Of a DNA stretch of 64,000 nucleotides, positions 8,215 through 16,203 are shown piece by piece. The notes below the pieces were generated by a model. It had not been told where the DNA came from and searched no databases. It saw only the letters and a list, made by a program, of their open reading frames with translations. Source of the stretch: Novosphingobium sp. (GTDB lineage Bacteria; Pseudomonadota; Alphaproteobacteria; Sphingomonadales; Sphingomonadaceae); assembly GCF_027486195.1 (NCBI RefSeq), contig NZ_JAIXPP010000020.1, positions 62,001 through 126,000 of the forward strand. Direction: 5' to 3'. A program made the position numbers and the translations under genes. Every line of letters begins with the position of its first letter. The first letter of the stretch is position 1.

Positions 8215-9467
8215 CACATCGCGGCGAAGAAGCCGTCAATGCCGCCGGATTCGGCGAGCATGCCTGGATCGCTGCGGAACCAGCCTTCGGGCGTGGGCGT
8301 GAGGCCGGCGGGAAGCTGATCGGCGGTGATGGGGACAGGGCCGAGCGCCTTGACCCATTGCGCCTGAGCCTCCCCTTCCCCCGGCTCCAGCGAGCAGACC
8401 GCATAGACGAGGCGGCCATCGGCGCGAATCGCGCCCGAAGCCCGCTCAAGCAGGCCGCGCTGGAGTTCTTCGAGGGCGGTCTGGTCGATCAGGCGGTGGA
8501 GCACGTCCGGGTGGCGGCGGCAGGTGCCGGTGGCGCTGCACGGCGCATCGATCAGCACGGCGTCGTAGAGTTCGGACGGGCGCCACTGCATGGCGTCTGC
8601 GGTGACGACTTCGACTTCGAGGCCCACGCGCGCGACGTTTTCGCTCAGGCGTTCAAGACGGCGGGCAGATTTGTCGAGCGCGGTGACGCGCCAGCCGGCG
8701 GCGGCGAGCTGCATCGTCTTGCCCCCGGGTGCAGCGCAGAGATCGAGGACGCGGCGCCCCTCACCCGGCCCCAGCAGACGCGCAGGCACCGAGGCGGCGA
8801 GATCCTGCACCCACCACGCCCCTTCGGCGAAGCCTTCGAGGCTTTCGATCGGCCCGCCACGCGCAAGGCGCACATGACCGGGCGCGAGCGACGTGCCGCC
8901 GAGGCGTGTCGCCCATTCATCGGTGCGCGCCGGATCGCGCAAGCTGAGATCGAGCGGCGGAGGGACGGCGAGGCCCGCGGCGATGGCATCGACGCGGGTG
9001 GGCCAGGCACTGGTCCAGCGTTCGAGCGTGGCGGCGGGAAGCGTGGGTCTGTCCGGCAAGCCCTCTGCGCGCAGCACGGCGGAGAATACGCCGTGGGCGA
9101 GGCGGCGCGGGCCGCCGACAAGCAGCGGCAGCCCGGTGGCGATCACCGCATGCGGCGGCAGGCCGAGGCGCAGCGCCTGCGCGAGCATGAGACGCAGCAC
9201 GCTGCGCGCCTTGGCATCCTCGGGGAGAATCTGGCGGGTGGCGCCATCGATCAGCCGATCGAGATCGGGCAGCCAGCGCAGCGCTTCAGCCGCGATGGCC
9301 AGCGCGAGGGCGCGGTCATCGCCGCGCTCGATGGCGCGCAGCACCGGCGGGGCAGCCTGATCGAGCGGATCGCCCCGGCGCAGCACGGCATCGAGGAGGC
9401 GCAGCGCAGCGCGGCGGGCGGGAACACCGGGAATATCGGCTTCGGCAGCTTGGGGAGAACGGGCCAT
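8205..9467 (-). CDS. RsmB-type 16S rRNA (cytosine-5) methyltransferase
   Basis: This 420-residue SAM-dependent RNA m5C methyltransferase has an N-terminal NusB-like helical domain (about residues 10-140: A-R-R-A-A-L-R-L-L-D-A-V-L) and a C-terminal NOL1/NOP2/Sun catalytic domain. Motif I reads D-L-C-A-A-P-G-G-K-T. Motif IV D-A-P-C-S-A-T-G and motif VI Y-A-V-C-S-L-E-P-G-E give the two cysteines used for release and attack on C5. By family the target is 16S rRNA, but the exact base is inferred. I use ATG 9467; an open extension to 9566 overlaps the divergent DUF1674 gene and lacks family-like sequence. Confidence 0.88.
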   Translation of the reverse strand: MARSPQAAEADIPGVPARRAALRLLDAVLRRGDPLDQAAPPVLRAIERGDDRALALAIAAEALRWLPDLDRLIDGATRQILPEDAKARSVLRLMLAQALRLGLPPHAVIATGLPLLVGGPRRLAHGVFSAVLRAEGLPDRPTLPAATLERWTSAWPTRVDAIAAGLAVPPPLDLSLRDPARTDEWATRLGGTSLAPGHVRLARGGPIESLEGFAEGAWWVQDLAASVPARLLGPGEGRRVLDLCAAPGGKTMQLAAAGWRVTALDKSARRLERLSENVARVGLEVEVVTADAMQWRPSELYDAVLIDAPCSATGTCRRHPDVLHRLIDQTALEELQRGLLERASGAIRADGRLVYAVCSLEPGEGEAQAQWVKALGPVPITADQLPAGLTPTPEGWFRSDPGMLAESGGIDGFFAAMWEK

Positions 9468-9538
9468 TGGCCAGCCTATCGCGCGTGGTGCCCATCTTGG
9501 CAATTGCGCTTGCGCGCGGACTTGGGCAGGCAGACCTG

Positions 9539-9715
9539 ATGGACAAGCCGATCCCCCGCGCGACAACCCGCCCCGCAGGCTTTACCCGGCCCGCGCACTG
9601 GACCAACGAACCCGCCCCCGTGCCCGCCCCGGCCGAGCAACGCGACGATCCCGACGGGCTTGATCCCACGCGGTTTGGCGATTGGGAGAAGAACGGGATC
9701 GCAATCGATTTCTGA
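9539..9715 (+). CDS. DUF1674 protein, succinate dehydrogenase assembly factor 4-like
   Basis: This small protein of 58 residues has the DUF1674 C-terminal signature, here D-P-D-G-L-D-P-T-R-F-G-D-W-E-K-N-G-I-A-I-D-F, ending exactly at the stop as in the family. DUF1674 proteins correspond to mitochondrial SdhAF4/Sdh8, which binds flavinylated SdhA before SDH assembly; bacterial members are assumed to do the same. The start at ATG 9539 gives the family length; the upstream in-frame extension to 9467 reads into the divergent promoter. It diverges from the rRNA methyltransferase gene with 71 bases between starts. Confidence 0.8.
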   Translation: MDKPIPRATTRPAGFTRPAHWTNEPAPVPAPAEQRDDPDGLDPTRFGDWEKNGIAIDF

Positions 9716-9738
9716 GGGTTTGTTGCGGAGGACGCTCT

Positions 9739-11232
9739 TCACTTCGGCAGCGCGGCCAGCGGCGGCAGCGGGTGCCAGCCCCAGACATTGAGCGCGAAGC
9801 CGCTGACGCCCGAGCGCACGAGCGACCAGCGCAAGGGCCGCGCGATGGGGATATAGGCATTGGCGGCGGTCATTTCAGCCTCGGCCTGACCCAGCAGGCG
9901 CGCGCGTTCGCGCAGGTCGGCGGTCTGGCGGGCATCGGCGAGCAGCGCATCGCCGGCCGCGTTGCAGGCGGGCTTGTGGACCGAGCAGGCGAGCTGGTTC
10001 AGGAACCACGAGGCGCGGCCATAGCGCGCGGTCGTATCGACCAGGCGCAGGTCGGCAGGCTTGTCTTCCGCAACTTGCACCGCGACCACGCCGATGGCCT
10101 TGAAATCGGCCGCGATCAGATCGATCACCCGCCGCGTGCCCGGTCCATTGGGCGCGGCGATCCGCACCAGCGGGGCGGAGTTGCCGCTGGCCATGAAGCG
10201 CGTGACACGCTCGGCCGCCAGCGCCCGGCGCGCATCGAGTGCGACGCCGACCCAGCGCTCGCCCACGGTGCCGGCATCGCCTTCGACCCCGGCGGAGACA
10301 ACGCGGGTGGTGGGCTGCCAGCCGGCGATGTTGAACGCGGCGATGATCGCATCGCGATCGATGGCGAGCGCCAGCGCTTCGCGGTTGGGCGCTTCGGCAA
10401 GGAAGCCTGCCTCGCTTTCGATGAGGAGCCCGAACATGCCGATCACCGGATCGAGCTGGATATTCCCGCGCGCGAGGCCGGTCTGTTCGGTAAGCGGCAG
10501 CGAATCGATGCGCCCGCCAAGAACAAGATCGGCGGCGCCATCGTTGAAGCGGTCCACCGCCTTTTTCGCGGGCAAGAGTTCGACGACAAGATTGCGCGCG
10601 CGGCTGGAAAAGCCTTCCTCCGGCACGAGGCCGCGCTTTTCCGGGGGAATGAGGGACAGTTCGAGCCCGCTGCCGCGCCGGGCAAGGCCCATCGGACCGG
10701 AACCGCGGCGGGCATAAGGCAGGCCGAGCTCGGGCTGGGCCAGCAGCGTGAGCAGATCGGGGACGGGCGCAACGAGATCGATCTCGATCACCCGGTCCGC
10801 CATGACGCGGACCTGCTCGATCGCGGCAAGATCGAGCCCGAGCGCGGTGCCTTTCAGCAGCGCGAGCGACTTGCGCAGCGCGGCGGCGGCGGTTTCTGCG
10901 GTGATGCGCGCGCCGCCCGGCCAGGTGCCGTCGCGCAGGCGGAAGATGTAGCTCTGCCCATCATCGGTGATGATCCAGCGATCCGCGATGGCGGGGACGA
11001 CATGGCCTTCGGCGTCGAAAGCGACGAGGCCCTCAACCGTTGCGCCGCGTATCGTGCGTGCTGCGGGCGACAGGCGCAGGCTGCTGGTATCGAGCGCGGT
11101 GCGATCACCGATGAGGGCGATCGGAAGCGGCCCCTCGCTACGCCGTCCGCAGGCAGAGACGCCCAGCACCAGAGTACCGAGCCCGGCGAGGGCCAGGGCG
11201 GCAGCCATGGAAAGGCGGGAGGCACGCACCAT
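9739..11232 (-). CDS. Extracellular solute-binding lipoprotein (ABC peptide/nickel type, SBP_bac_5)
   Basis: This 497-residue protein resembles the periplasmic binding components of oligopeptide or nickel ABC importers. It starts with a lipoprotein signal whose lipobox is V-S-A-C, then shows the family pattern G-L-V-A-F-D-A-E-G-H-V-V-P-A-I-A-D-R-W and G-Q-S-Y-I-F-R-L-R-D-G-T-W-P-G-G. The C-terminal D-A-L-L-A-D-A-R-Q segment and A-Y-I-P-I-A-R-P also fit. No permease or ATPase gene is beside it, so it is an orphan here; ligand unknown. A GTG at 11250 is an alternative start. It ends 23 bases from the convergent DUF1674 gene. Confidence 0.75.
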   Translation of the reverse strand: MVRASRLSMAAALALAGLGTLVLGVSACGRRSEGPLPIALIGDRTALDTSSLRLSPAARTIRGATVEGLVAFDAEGHVVPAIADRWIITDDGQSYIFRLRDGTWPGGARITAETAAAALRKSLALLKGTALGLDLAAIEQVRVMADRVIEIDLVAPVPDLLTLLAQPELGLPYARRGSGPMGLARRGSGLELSLIPPEKRGLVPEEGFSSRARNLVVELLPAKKAVDRFNDGAADLVLGGRIDSLPLTEQTGLARGNIQLDPVIGMFGLLIESEAGFLAEAPNREALALAIDRDAIIAAFNIAGWQPTTRVVSAGVEGDAGTVGERWVGVALDARRALAAERVTRFMASGNSAPLVRIAAPNGPGTRRVIDLIAADFKAIGVVAVQVAEDKPADLRLVDTTARYGRASWFLNQLACSVHKPACNAAGDALLADARQTADLRERARLLGQAEAEMTAANAYIPIARPLRWSLVRSGVSGFALNVWGWHPLPPLAALPK

Positions 11233-11320
11233 CAGGAGCCGTGCTAGCACGCAAGGCCGCAGCGGTCAGCGCCGGAAGGGCCGCATGACCGCGAGAATCA
11301 GCAGAAATTTTTGCGTTTGA

Positions 11321-11701
11321 TCAGATCTTGCGCAGCCGGGTCGGGTCAACCATCGCGAGCACCGGCTTGACGAAGCGCGGCGTCTCGTCGGACCTGGTGA
11401 CGATCGGTTCGCGTGCGAGCTTGGGATCGATGTCCTCGACGAAGGCGATGCCGAAGCGGTTTTCCTGAATCCAGGCGACGACGCCTTCGACCCAGCCGAT
11501 GTTGCGCAGATTGATTTCAAGCTTGGCGCCGCGGGTGACCTTTACATGGCCTTCGGCCATCATCCCCCCGCCCGAAAGGTTGCGAACCTTGACGCGGTGC
11601 TCGTCGCCCGCCCCGGCCAGACGCACGTCCGCCATGAGAAACAGGCTGTCACGCCCTACTTGCCGATGATCGAGTTCAGTCACGCCCGGTTTCCGTCTCA
11701 T
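11321..11701 (-). CDS. PilZ-domain protein
   Basis: This is a single-domain protein of 126 residues from ATG 11701. It has the PilZ pattern of basic residues near the start (H-R-Q-V-G-R-D-S-L-F, then H-R-V-K) followed by V-R-N-L-S-G-G-G-M, corresponding to the R-x-x-x-R and [D/N]-x-S-x-x-G cyclic-di-GMP-binding motifs. The first motif is imperfect, so c-di-GMP binding is likely but not certain. The rest (W-V-E-G-V-V-A-W-I-Q-E-N-R-F-G-I-A-F) matches the PilZ beta-barrel. It may act as a stand-alone c-di-GMP effector; the partner is unknown. Confidence 0.8.
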   Translation of the reverse strand: MRRKPGVTELDHRQVGRDSLFLMADVRLAGAGDEHRVKVRNLSGGGMMAEGHVKVTRGAKLEINLRNIGWVEGVVAWIQENRFGIAFVEDIDPKLAREPIVTRSDETPRFVKPVLAMVDPTRLRKI

Positions 11702-11894
11702 CTGCCAAAGAAGGCCCCAACGATCAGTGCGATGAGCCGCACTGCACGCCACGAGGAAAGTCGCAAAACTTTCTCGCGGATTGCTAAGCGAGGCTGGCTA
11801 ACGGAATCTTAAATCGGCGCGGCGTTAACGTGTTTTTGCTTAGGCTGTGCCGGAGCGGGACACTCTCCGGCCAGAGCGTTTAACGCCGCCGATC

Positions 11895-12353
11895 CTACAT
11901 ATCGCGCGAGATTTTCTCGCGCCGTTCATGCGCTTCCTGCGCTTCGACGGTCATCGTGGCGATCGGACGGGCGATCAAACGGCCCAGCCCGATGGGTTCA
12001 CCCGTGACTTCGCAATAGCCATATTCACCTTCATCGATCCGGCGCATCGCGGAATCGATCTTGGCGATCAGCTTGCGCTGGCGATCGCGCGTGCGCAGTT
12101 CGATGCCCCATTCGGTCTCGCTCGAAGCGCGGTCGTTGAGGTCGGGCTCGCGGATCGGGCCATCCTGCAGCGCGGTGAGCGTGCCGGCCGATGCCGAGAG
12201 AATCGATTTCTTCCATTCGAGCAGCAGCCGGCGGAAATAGTCCTGCTGCGCCTCACCCATGTAGGGCTCATCATCGGAAGGAATGTAATCGCCGGGCATG
12301 GCCCGACGTGCTTTGGCCAGAACGTCGATCTCGTCACTCAAAACCCCAGCCAT
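11895..12353 (-). CDS. dksA: DksA/TraR-family RNA polymerase-binding transcription factor
   Basis: This 152-residue regulator binds in the RNA polymerase secondary channel and works with ppGpp. It has the N-terminal D-E-P-Y-M-G-E-A-Q-Q-D-Y-F-R segment, a coiled coil (about residues 35-105) and the C-terminal globular motif E-Y-G-Y-C-E-V-T-G-E-P-I, ending A-Q-E-A-H-E-R-R-E-K. Only one cysteine of the classical four-cysteine zinc finger remains, which is normal for alphaproteobacterial DksA. I favour the ATG at 12353 because GGAGG sits five bases upstream; ATG 12371 is possible. Confidence 0.92.
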   Translation of the reverse strand: MAGVLSDEIDVLAKARRAMPGDYIPSDDEPYMGEAQQDYFRRLLLEWKKSILSASAGTLTALQDGPIREPDLNDRASSETEWGIELRTRDRQRKLIAKIDSAMRRIDEGEYGYCEVTGEPIGLGRLIARPIATMTVEAQEAHERREKISRDM

Positions 12354-12529
12354 CCGGCCCTCCAAGCTCATGCTCTTGCGACCCCCGGCCGCCGCGACGC
12401 CCGCGGAAGGACACCTGTGGCTCCCGGTTTGGCGGGCCTATAAGCAAGTGGCGGAATCCGCACAAGGTTTTCCTAAGGGGCAATGCCAAGTTGTACCCAA
12501 CCCGGACAAATGCCGCCTTTTCTTCGGCG

Positions 12530-12544
12530 TTAACCAATTGTTGA
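12530..12544. promoter_or_regulatory. CtrA-like box (one mismatch) in the dksA/Sel1 divergent spacer
   Basis: TTAA-CCAATTG-TTGA matches the CtrA consensus TTAA-N7-TTAA with one mismatch. It lies in the 260-base spacer between the divergent dksA and Sel1 genes. CtrA control is inferred from the motif only. Confidence 0.35.
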
Positions 12545-12613
12545 CCAAGATTGTTGACTTTGTCCCTGCCCGGCCAAGCGTCATCACGGTTCGGGGGGAC
12601 AGGGGAAACGTTT

Positions 12614-12946
12614 ATGGCACAGACTTGGATCAAGCTGGTTTCCGAAACCGAAGCTTCCGCCGCCGCCGATACGCTCGTCGCGACCTGCTTGGCTGCTGCG
12701 GCGGCAGGCGACATGGATGCGCTGTTCGACCTTGGCGTCGCCTATTCGACCGGTAGCCACGGCGCGCCGTGCGACCTGATCGAGGCGCATAAGTGGTTCA
12801 ACCTTGCCGCAGTGGGCGGGCACGAGGAAGCGGCAAACTGCCGCGCCGAGGTTTCGGACGACATGACCGCGCGCGAGATCGCCGAAGCCCAGCGCCGCGC
12901 CCGCGAGTGGCTGCGCATGATGCGGACCGACAGCCGCGCGGCCTAA
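12614..12946 (+). CDS. Small Sel1-repeat protein
   Basis: This 110-residue protein carries one Sel1-type repeat: A-A-A-G-D-M-D-A-L-F-D-L-G-V-A-Y, then I-E-A-H-K-W-F-N-L-A-A-V-G-G-H-E-E-A. The C-terminal half is a charged helix (E-I-A-E-A-Q-R-R-A-R-E-W). Sel1 repeats make protein-protein contacts; the partner is unknown. Very similar short proteins are widespread in sphingomonads. AGGGGAAA lies six to eight bases before the ATG at 12614, which fixes the start. There is no signal peptide, so it is cytoplasmic. Confidence 0.8.
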   Translation: MAQTWIKLVSETEASAAADTLVATCLAAAAAGDMDALFDLGVAYSTGSHGAPCDLIEAHKWFNLAAVGGHEEAANCRAEVSDDMTAREIAEAQRRAREWLRMMRTDSRAA

Positions 12947-13140
12947 GTATCGTCTGGAAGCGAGCTCGGTTTGGATTGTGAACCCGGTGTCGCCACAGTC
13001 CGCTTGTAGCGCGCAATGATATCATCGGCGGTGAGCGTAACGTAGGTATCGGCTGGAGCTGCGAAGGCTTGCTGCAAGATAGCCTTCAAACGTTCGAACT
13101 GACTATCCGTACGTTCTCCAGCGAAGGCGCGAGCCAGCGC
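12943..13140 (-). pseudogene. 5'-truncated coding remnant
   Basis: The minus strand reads about 65 codons that look like real protein, including S-Q-F-E-R-L-K-A-I-L-Q-Q-A-F and V-T-L-T-A-D-D-I-I-A-R-Y-K-R, ending at TAG 12945-12943. No ATG or GTG with a ribosome-binding site precedes it; the frame runs straight into a palindromic repeat at 13145-13205. The likeliest reading is that the repeat marks a deletion or insertion that removed the 5' end. A short gene starting at an in-frame TTG cannot be excluded. I do not recognise the family. Confidence 0.4.
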
Positions 13141-13144
13141 CTTT

Positions 13145-13205
13145 TTACCCCTCCACCACCCTTCGGGCGGTCCCCCTCCCCATTTGCACTTCGTGAAAAT
13201 GGAGA
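13145..13205. repeat. Palindromic intergenic repeat (CCCCATTTG...AAAATGG type)
   Basis: CTCCCCATTTGCAC-TTCG-TGAAAATGGAGAG forms a degenerate hairpin beside an ACCCTTCGGGCGG hairpin. It shares its core (CTCCCCATTTG..CTTCG..AAAATGG) with the better-preserved copy at 21734-21766. It sits after the stop of the FemAB-like gene. Confidence 0.6.
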
Positions 13206-13217
13206 GGAACTGCCGCC

Positions 13218-14348
13218 CTACCCCTTCTTGAACGGCGTCCTCTCGCCCAGCCACATCTGTTCCTGCGCCACGCCGCGACGTTCGCGTTCGAGGAAATCGG
13301 CGATGGCGCTGCGGAAATTGGGGTCCGTGATGTAGTGCGCCGACCAGGTCGGCACCGGTTTGTAGCCCCGCGCCAGCTTGTGCTGGCCTTGCGCGCCCGC
13401 CTCCACCCGCTTGAGGCCGAGTGCGATCGCGGCGTCGATTGCCTGATAGTAGCACAGCTCGAAATGCAGGAAGGGCTTGTCGACCACGGCCCCCCAGTAG
13501 CGCCCGTAGAGCGCTTCCGACCCGATGAAGTTGAGCGCGCCGGCCACCGGTTGATCGCCGATGAAGGCCATGACCAGCAAGATGCGGTCCGCCATACGCT
13601 CACCCATCAGGGTGAAGGCCTCACGCGTGAGATAGGGGCGGCCCCATTTGCGCGCGCCGGTATCCTGATAGAACACCCAGAACGCGTCCCAGTGCTCGGG
13701 GCGAATAGCCTCGCCGGTGAGCTGGCGAATCTCCACCCCGTCCTGCGCCTTGGCGCGCTCCTTGCGCAGGTTCTTGCGCTTTTCCGAGGAGAGCTGGCCC
13801 AGGAAATCGTCGAAGCTGGCGTAGCCCTGGTTGTTCCAATGAAACTGCGTATCGGTGCGCAGGAGCCAGCCCGCTTCCTCGAACAGCGGCAGCTGCGACG
13901 GCTCGATGAAGGTGGCGTGGGCGGAGGAAAGCTGGTTCTGCGCGCAGATCTGCTCGGCAACGCGCAGCAGGGGCAGCCCAAGGGCCGGATGATCGCCCGT
14001 CAGCAGGCGGGGCCCCGTGGCGGGGGTGAAGGGCACGCTGATCTGGAGCTTGGGGTAATACTGCCCGCCCGCACGGTGCCAGGCATCGGCCCAGTTGTGA
14101 TCGAAGACATATTCGCCCTGGCTATGGCCCTTGAGATATGCGGGCAGCGCGGCGGCGGCGATGCCGGCGGCATCCTCGATCACCAGCGGCAGCGGCGACC
14201 AGCCGCTGCGCCCGCCGACACTGCCCGATTCCTCGAGCAGCGCGAGGAAGGCGTGGCTGGTGAAGGGGTTGCCTGCACCAGCCAGCGCGTCCCACTCGGC
14301 GGCGGGAATCTCGCCGACAGCGTGGTGGACGCGCGCGGTCACGCTCAC
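13218..14348 (-). CDS. FemAB/GNAT-like protein of the DUF482 (COG3146) family
   Basis: This 376-residue protein belongs to the DUF482 group, which has an acyltransferase fold related to FemAB peptidoglycan transferases. Family landmarks are N-P-F-T-S-H-A-F-L, E-Y-V-F-D-H-N-W-A-D-A-W, the Y-Y-P-K-L-Q-I-S-V-P-F-T-P stretch, K-R-K-N-L-R-K-E-R and the C-terminal A-G-A-Q-G-Q-H-K-L-A-R-G-Y. No reaction has been firmly assigned to the family. The GTG start at 14348 overlaps the TGA of the upstream GDPD gene (GTGA), so it is the last gene of a five-gene coupled operon. Confidence 0.85.
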   Translation of the reverse strand: MSVTARVHHAVGEIPAAEWDALAGAGNPFTSHAFLALLEESGSVGGRSGWSPLPLVIEDAAGIAAAALPAYLKGHSQGEYVFDHNWADAWHRAGGQYYPKLQISVPFTPATGPRLLTGDHPALGLPLLRVAEQICAQNQLSSAHATFIEPSQLPLFEEAGWLLRTDTQFHWNNQGYASFDDFLGQLSSEKRKNLRKERAKAQDGVEIRQLTGEAIRPEHWDAFWVFYQDTGARKWGRPYLTREAFTLMGERMADRILLVMAFIGDQPVAGALNFIGSEALYGRYWGAVVDKPFLHFELCYYQAIDAAIALGLKRVEAGAQGQHKLARGYKPVPTWSAHYITDPNFRSAIADFLERERRGVAQEQMWLGERTPFKKG

Positions 14349-15136
14349 GGGCGGGCGGCCTTTGCCAGCCCTGCTCCTTCCGCAATCGGACCATCGCCGT
14401 GCTTGAGAGCGCGCTCCATCAGGCCGGGCGTGTTGACCGTCCACGTGAGCACGGGGAAGCCCCGGCGGCGCTGCGCACCGGCAAAGCGGCTGGGCATGTC
14501 GGTAATGTCGTAAGCGAGGAAATCGGGCTGCGCGCGCCAGAGCGTGATGTGGCGGCGGGTGCGCGCGAAAAGCGTGCGGTTGCTTTCCTCCATCATCACG
14601 AGGCCGCGCACGATGTGGCTGGAATGCCGCGCAAACCAGTGCGAGACGCGCGGATCGAAGCTCATAACCGCGACGGGGCCGCGATAGCCTTCGAGCATGC
14701 GACGCACCGCGAGGCAGATCGCCGGAATGCGCGTGGAAGGCCGCGTCTTGACCTCGATCAGCAAGGGCACGCGGCCCGCGACGAGATCGAGCAGCTCGCG
14801 CAGGGACGGGATCGTGTCCGCATCATTGCCGATGATGCGGATCTGGCCCAGCTTGGCCGCGCTGCGTTCGATCACGAGGCCGGTCTCGGCGGTCAGCCGG
14901 TCCAGCTCCCAATCGTGGAAGACCATGGCCTGCCCATCGCTGCTGCGCTGGACATCGCATTCAATGCCGAGCCCGGCCTCGATCGCAGCGGCAAAGGCCG
15001 AGAGCGCATTTTCGGGCAGGCCCGGACCATGGAGGCCGCGATGCGCATAGGTCACGCCCTTGAGCCAGGCCACCTTTTCGGCCTGCGGGGGCGGCGCCAG
15101 CAGGCGATCAAGCAGGATGGAGAGCAAATACAGCAT
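14345..15136 (-). CDS. Glycerophosphodiester phosphodiesterase
   Basis: This 263-residue enzyme hydrolyses glycerophosphodiesters to glycerol 3-phosphate and an alcohol. It has the TIM-barrel signatures Y-A-H-R-G-L-H-G with P-E-N-A-L-S-A-F, the metal-binding E-C-D-V-Q and H-D-W-E-L-D-R, and I-E-V-K-T later. A short hydrophobic start (M-L-Y-L-L-S-I-L-L-D) could be a membrane anchor or part of the first helix. The ATG at 15136 lies 29 bases inside the 3' end of the RidA gene. The family resembles GlpQ/UgpQ, but the sequence does not say which substrate is used. Confidence 0.9.
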   Translation of the reverse strand: MLYLLSILLDRLLAPPPQAEKVAWLKGVTYAHRGLHGPGLPENALSAFAAAIEAGLGIECDVQRSSDGQAMVFHDWELDRLTAETGLVIERSAAKLGQIRIIGNDADTIPSLRELLDLVAGRVPLLIEVKTRPSTRIPAICLAVRRMLEGYRGPVAVMSFDPRVSHWFARHSSHIVRGLVMMEESNRTLFARTRRHITLWRAQPDFLAYDITDMPSRFAGAQRRRGFPVLTWTVNTPGLMERALKHGDGPIAEGAGLAKAARP

Positions 15137-15575
15137 CGATTTCCACTGCGCAGCCGAGGGGGAGCGAAGGCACGCCGACGGCGCTGCGGCTATGCTTGCC
15201 GGTTTCGCCGAACACCGCGACCATGAGTTCCGAGGCGCCGTTGGCGACCTTGGGCTGATCGGTGAAATCGGGGGTGCAGGCCACGAACGCACCGAGCTTC
15301 ACGACGCGGGCGATCCGGTCCAGCGAGCCAAGTGCGGCCTGGGCCTGGGCGAGCAGCATCAGCCCGCAGCCCTGCGCGGCAGCAAAGCCCTGCTCGACCG
15401 AGAGATCAGCGCCCAACTTGCCCTTGACCAGCGCGCCATCGACGAACGAGACCTGCCCCGAGACATAGAGAAAGCCGCCGGCCTCCACCGTGGGGACATA
15501 GGCGGCGACCGGTGCTGCCGGAGCAGGCAGGGTGAGGCCGAGTTCGGCAAGCCGTGTGGCGGGGGTCTCAGTCAT
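15108..15575 (-). CDS. RidA family protein (long form)
   Basis: This 155-residue protein belongs to the RidA/YjgF/YER057c superfamily. Canonical RidA deaminates reactive enamines and imines; this longer subgroup (A-G-G-F-L-Y-V-S-G-Q-V..., G-A-F-V-A-C-T-P-D-F, H-S-R-S-A-V-G-V-P-S-L-P-L-G-C-A-V-E-I-D) keeps the conserved arginine in H-S-R-S. The exact substrate is unknown. It overlaps the HAD gene upstream by eight bases and the GDPD gene downstream by 29 bases. Confidence 0.9.
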   Translation of the reverse strand: MTETPATRLAELGLTLPAPAAPVAAYVPTVEAGGFLYVSGQVSFVDGALVKGKLGADLSVEQGFAAAQGCGLMLLAQAQAALGSLDRIARVVKLGAFVACTPDFTDQPKVANGASELMVAVFGETGKHSRSAVGVPSLPLGCAVEIDAVFALHPA

Positions 15576-16203
15576 CGTCGTTCACTCCGTGGATACGATC
15601 CATAAGCCAGGGCAGCGCGTGCTCCCACTGGTCGATACGGGCATGGGCGTGGCCCTTGACATGCGCGCAATCGATGTGGCGCGCGATCATCGGTTCGCCG
15701 CACAAATGCAGGCGGCCGACATGGGGGGCAATCTCCATGACCGAGCCGTGGTGCTGCGGCAGATCATCGATGAACACCGCGCGGCTGGGCTGGTATTCAT
15801 CGAGAATGGCCTTGAGCGCAGGCCCCTTCGGCCCCTGATTGGTGAAGACGCGCGCGTTGATGCCGACATCCATGAGCTGGCGGGCGCGGGCATCGCGGCG
15901 ATCGTCGTTGAGGTTGGTGAGGATCACCACATCGGCATGCCGGGCGAGCGCGTTGATTCCCTCGACCGCGCCCGAGATCGCCTGCTGGCGGTGCATCTCG
16001 GTATCGAAGAACAGGCCGAGCAGGCGCCAGATTTCCGGCCCGGGGACGGGATCACCCGTTCCGGCGTAGCGCATGGCCTTGCCGAAATCGCTGTCTTCCA
16101 TCACGAAATCGATACCATGCTGCTCGCCCAGCCAATCCCGATAGGGCGCGACCATGTGCAGCAGCACTTCATCGCAATCGCTGATCACCAGCGGCTTACT
16201 CAT
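15568..16203 (-). CDS. HAD-superfamily hydrolase
   Basis: This cytoplasmic phosphatase-type protein has 211 residues. Motif I is I-S-D-C-D-E-V (D9 nucleophile, D11 acid), motif II I-L-T-N, a conserved Lys in Q-G-P-K-G-P and motif III/IV F-I-D-D. The usual D-x-D-x-T/V motif ends in Val here, which is allowed. The ATG at 16203 shares its A with the TGA of the upstream gene, and GGGAGAG lies at good spacing; a GTG at 16206 is less likely. The substrate cannot be read from the sequence. Confidence 0.85.
   Translation of the reverse strand: MSKPLVISDCDEVLLHMVAPYRDWLGEQHGIDFVMEDSDFGKAMRYAGTGDPVPGPEIWRLLGLFFDTEMHRQQAISGAVEGINALARHADVVILTNLNDDRRDARARQLMDVGINARVFTNQGPKGPALKAILDEYQPSRAVFIDDLPQHHGSVMEIAPHVGRLHLCGEPMIARHIDCAHVKGHAHARIDQWEHALPWLMDRIHGVNDDD

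Noticed and set aside
11806..11829. Two TTAA half-sites upstream of the PilZ gene as a CtrA box
   Set aside because: The spacing is 12 bases instead of 7.
11849..11871. GCCGGAG...CTCCGGC hairpin after dksA as a terminator
   Set aside because: A seven-base stem is real, but no T-run follows on the minus strand, so termination is not supported.
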